Of a DNA stretch of 64,000 nucleotides, positions 62,514 to 64,000 are shown one piece after another. The stretch is from Mycolicibacterium nivoides. GTDB taxonomy: Bacteria; Actinomycetota; Actinomycetes; Mycobacteriales; Mycobacteriaceae. The notes beneath the pieces were generated by a model. The model was not told the DNA's origin. It searched no databases and was given only the letters and a program-made list of their open reading frames with translations. The position numbers were made by a program, and so were the translations under genes. Location: assembly GCF_003855255.1 (NCBI RefSeq), contig NZ_CP034072.1, positions 3,693,875 to 3,757,874 of the forward strand, given 5' to 3'. How positions within the stretch are numbered: the stretch's first letter is position 1; every line of letters begins with the position of its first letter.

Positions 62514-63397
62514 GCGCCGATCCAATCGTCGAACCGCAGGCCCGAAATCCGTTCGTATGCCTCGATGTACCGGTCCCGGGTGGCTGTCACGATCTCCTCG
62601 GGCAACGGCGGCGGCGGGGTGTCGCCGTGCCGGTCCCAGCCGGAGTCGGGCCCGGTCAGCCAGTTGCGGACGAACTGCTTGTCGAAGCTGTCCTGGACCA
62701 CACCCTGCTGATAGGTCTCGGCCCGCCAGTACCGGGACGAATCCGGGGTGAACACCTCATCGGCCAGCACCACGTTGCCGTGCTCATCGACACCGAACTC
62801 GAACTTCGTGTCGGCGATGATGATGCCCTTGGTCAGCGCGTGGTCCGCACCCTGCACGTAGGTCTGCAGCGTGCGTTCCTTCAGCTGGCTGGCCAGCACG
62901 GGCCCGACCAGATCGATCACGGTGTCGTACGAGATGTTCTCGTCGTGCTCGCCGATGTCGGCCTTGGTGGCCGGGGTGAACAGCGGCTCGTCGAACTTGC
63001 TCGCCTCCCCCAGACCCGGCGGCAGCGGGATACCGCACACCGAACCCGACGCCTGGTAGTCGAGCAGCCCCGAGCCGGTCAGGTAGCCGCGGGCCACGCA
63101 CTCCACCGGCAACATCTTCAGTTGCTTCACCACCAGCGCACGGCCCAGCACCTCGGCGGGGATGCGCTCGTCGTCCGGCGGGCCGGCCAGGTGGTTGGGC
63201 GCGCTGATCAGGTCGAAGAAGAACACGCTCATCGCCGTCAGGATCCGGCCCTTGTCCGGGATCTGCGAGTCGAGGACATAGTCGTAGGCCGAGATGCGGT
63301 CGGTCGCCACGAACAGCAGGTGCTGGTCGTCGATGCGGTACAACTCGCGGACTTTGCCGCTGGCCAGGTGCTGGTAGTCGGACAGAGCAGGGCGCAT
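62510..63397 (-). CDS. purC: SAICAR synthetase PurC
   Basis: This is an ATP-dependent ligase of purine synthesis joining CAIR and aspartate, 295 residues. The N-terminus [32 protein letters not shown] is diagnostic. The block [12 protein letters not shown] and [16 protein letters not shown] follow. TAGGCT lies 6 nt before the ATG, so the transcript is probably leaderless. It is co-transcribed with ptrB. Confidence 0.97.
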   Translation of the reverse strand: MRPALSDYQHLASGKVRELYRIDDQHLLFVATDRISAYDYVLDSQIPDKGRILTAMSVFFFDLISAPNHLAGPPDDERIPAEVLGRALVVKQLKMLPVECVARGYLTGSGLLDYQASGSVCGIPLPPGLGEASKFDEPLFTPATKADIGEHDENISYDTVIDLVGPVLASQLKERTLQTYVQGADHALTKGIIIADTKFEFGVDEHGNVVLADEVFTPDSSRYWRAETYQQGVVQDSFDKQFVRNWLTGPDSGWDRHGDTPPPPLPEEIVTATRDRYIEAYERISGLRFDDWIGA

Positions 63398-63403
63398 TGG
63401 GCC

Positions 63404-63409
63404 AGCCTA
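63404..63409 (-). promoter_or_regulatory. -10 element of leaderless purC promoter
   Basis: On the minus strand, TAGGCT ends 6 nt before the purC ATG at 63397. It lies in the 30-bp gap that separates purC from the divergent membrane-protein gene. Confidence 0.55.
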
Positions 63410-63427
63410 TGTGTTGGGATCGGTCTC

Positions 63428-64000
63428 ATGAGATCGCGGTACCTGCCCTATGCCAGCAGACCCGGCCGCTTGTTGGCCCAGTTGTTCAGCGATGCGGCCG
63501 TGATCGCCTGGACCGCGGTGTGGATATTGGTGGGGTTGGCGGTGCATTCGGCGGTGGCGACCATCGCCGAGGTCGGCAGGCAGGTCCAGAGCGGCGCGAA
63601 CGGGGTTGCCGACAACCTGGGTTCCGCAGGTGACAGCACCGACAACGTTCCCCTGATCGGTGACACGCTGAGCAAGCCGCTACGTGCTGCCAGTGAAGCG
63701 GCCCTCGACATCGCCGGTGCGGGCGCCAACCTGGACAGCACCGCGAGCTGGCTGGCCTGGGTGCTGGCCCTGGCGGTGGCCGCCGCGCCGATCCTGTTCG
63801 TGGCGATGCCCTGGCTGTATCTGCGGGTGCGGTTCTTCCGGCGCAAGTGGACCGCGATCACCCTGGCCTCGACCGCGGCCGGGGAACAGCTGCTGGCACT
63901 GCGGGCACTGGCCAACCGGCCGCTGGCCAAGCTGACGGCGGTGTCCGATGACCCTGTCGGCGCCTGGCGCAGTCAAGACCAGCGCGCCATTCGCGGGCTG
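63428..64000 (+). CDS. Membrane protein, truncated by the window edge
   Basis: The first 191 codons are in the window and the frame is open to the last base. There are two hydrophobic segments (about 25-46 and 106-134) separated by a 55-residue extracytoplasmic loop rich in Ser/Asp/Asn. A cytoplasmic part follows with RRKWTAITLASTAAGEQLLALRALANRPL. The start ATG 63428 is divergent from purC. It corresponds in position to Rv0779c. No function is recognised. Confidence 0.78.
   Translation, partial: MRSRYLPYASRPGRLLAQLFSDAAVIAWTAVWILVGLAVHSAVATIAEVGRQVQSGANGVADNLGSAGDSTDNVPLIGDTLSKPLRAASEAALDIAGAGANLDSTASWLAWVLALAVAAAPILFVAMPWLYLRVRFFRRKWTAITLASTAAGEQLLALRALANRPLAKLTAVSDDPVGAWRSQDQRAIRGL

Overview
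The window is high-GC actinobacterial DNA from a fast-growing, non-tuberculous Mycobacterium (Mycolicibacterium). The main evidence is gene content and order. Mycothiol synthase mshD, acyl-ACP desaturase desA1, lmeA, an Mce protein, the DyP-encapsulin pair, the pst operon and six pur genes lie in the order I recall for the M. tuberculosis Rv0824c-Rv0779c segment, read in the opposite direction. Species cannot be named from the sequence alone.

Region 1 (1-3283) is the right end of a prophage or integrative element. It holds two divergent HTH genes separated by, and flanked with, copies of a TTGTCC-N8-GGACAA operator, a large foldable intergenic element, a membrane protein, a tyrosine integrase, integrase arm-type repeats, and the 3' half of a tRNA-Lys(TTT) gene as attachment site.

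Region 2 (3359-13295) is a peptide uptake and hydrolysis cluster: a cytoplasmic gamma-glutamyltransferase-like Ntn hydrolase, an M24 peptidase, a complete Dpp/Opp-type ABC importer, a YoaK-family membrane protein and a TetR regulator. The same tandem palindrome (CTATCG-NN-CGATAG) precedes the operon and also the YoaK-family gene, which suggests a local two-promoter regulon.

Region 3 (13423-24426) holds a truncated haemoglobin, exported small proteins, a DUF2236 protein with its TetR regulator, two PASTA-like exported paralogues, desA1-dusB, an LCP cell-wall ligase, phoU and a MarR-dehydrogenase pair. Region 4 (24425-33428) is pstS-pstC-pstA-pstB, mshD-glnR, lmeA-thiX, and a sulfur operon (DUF4395-cysA2-sseC). 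The sulfur operon sits behind a 29-codon leader ORF ending in seven Cys codons, and the mRNA around those codons can pair with the operon's ribosome-binding site.

Region 5 (33500-54124) contains a small membrane protein and nitrobindin, paired small lipoproteins, pabC, ygfZ, DUF3073, purF-purM, a DoxX-like protein, a lone Mce protein, a transporter, purL with two translationally coupled membrane-associated genes, a VOC protein, an M18 aminopeptidase, and the DyP peroxidase-encapsulin operon. Region 6 (54141-64000) holds purS-purQ, a metallo-beta-lactamase fold protein, an FAD dehydrogenase, a DUF2334 deacetylase, a glutathione-peroxidase-like protein, a TetR-DoxX pair, purC-ptrB, and a membrane protein cut by the window edge.

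Tight ATGA, GTGA or TGATG overlaps are common. At least six starts (uORF, phoU, ygfZ, purL, DyP, purC) lie 6-7 nt after a TANNNT hexamer, the arrangement expected for leaderless mycobacterial transcripts. No CRISPR array, complete tRNA, rRNA or insertion sequence was seen. No gene-free stretch exceeds about 300 bases. The longest, 3284-3583, holds a terminator and the operator pair of region 2.
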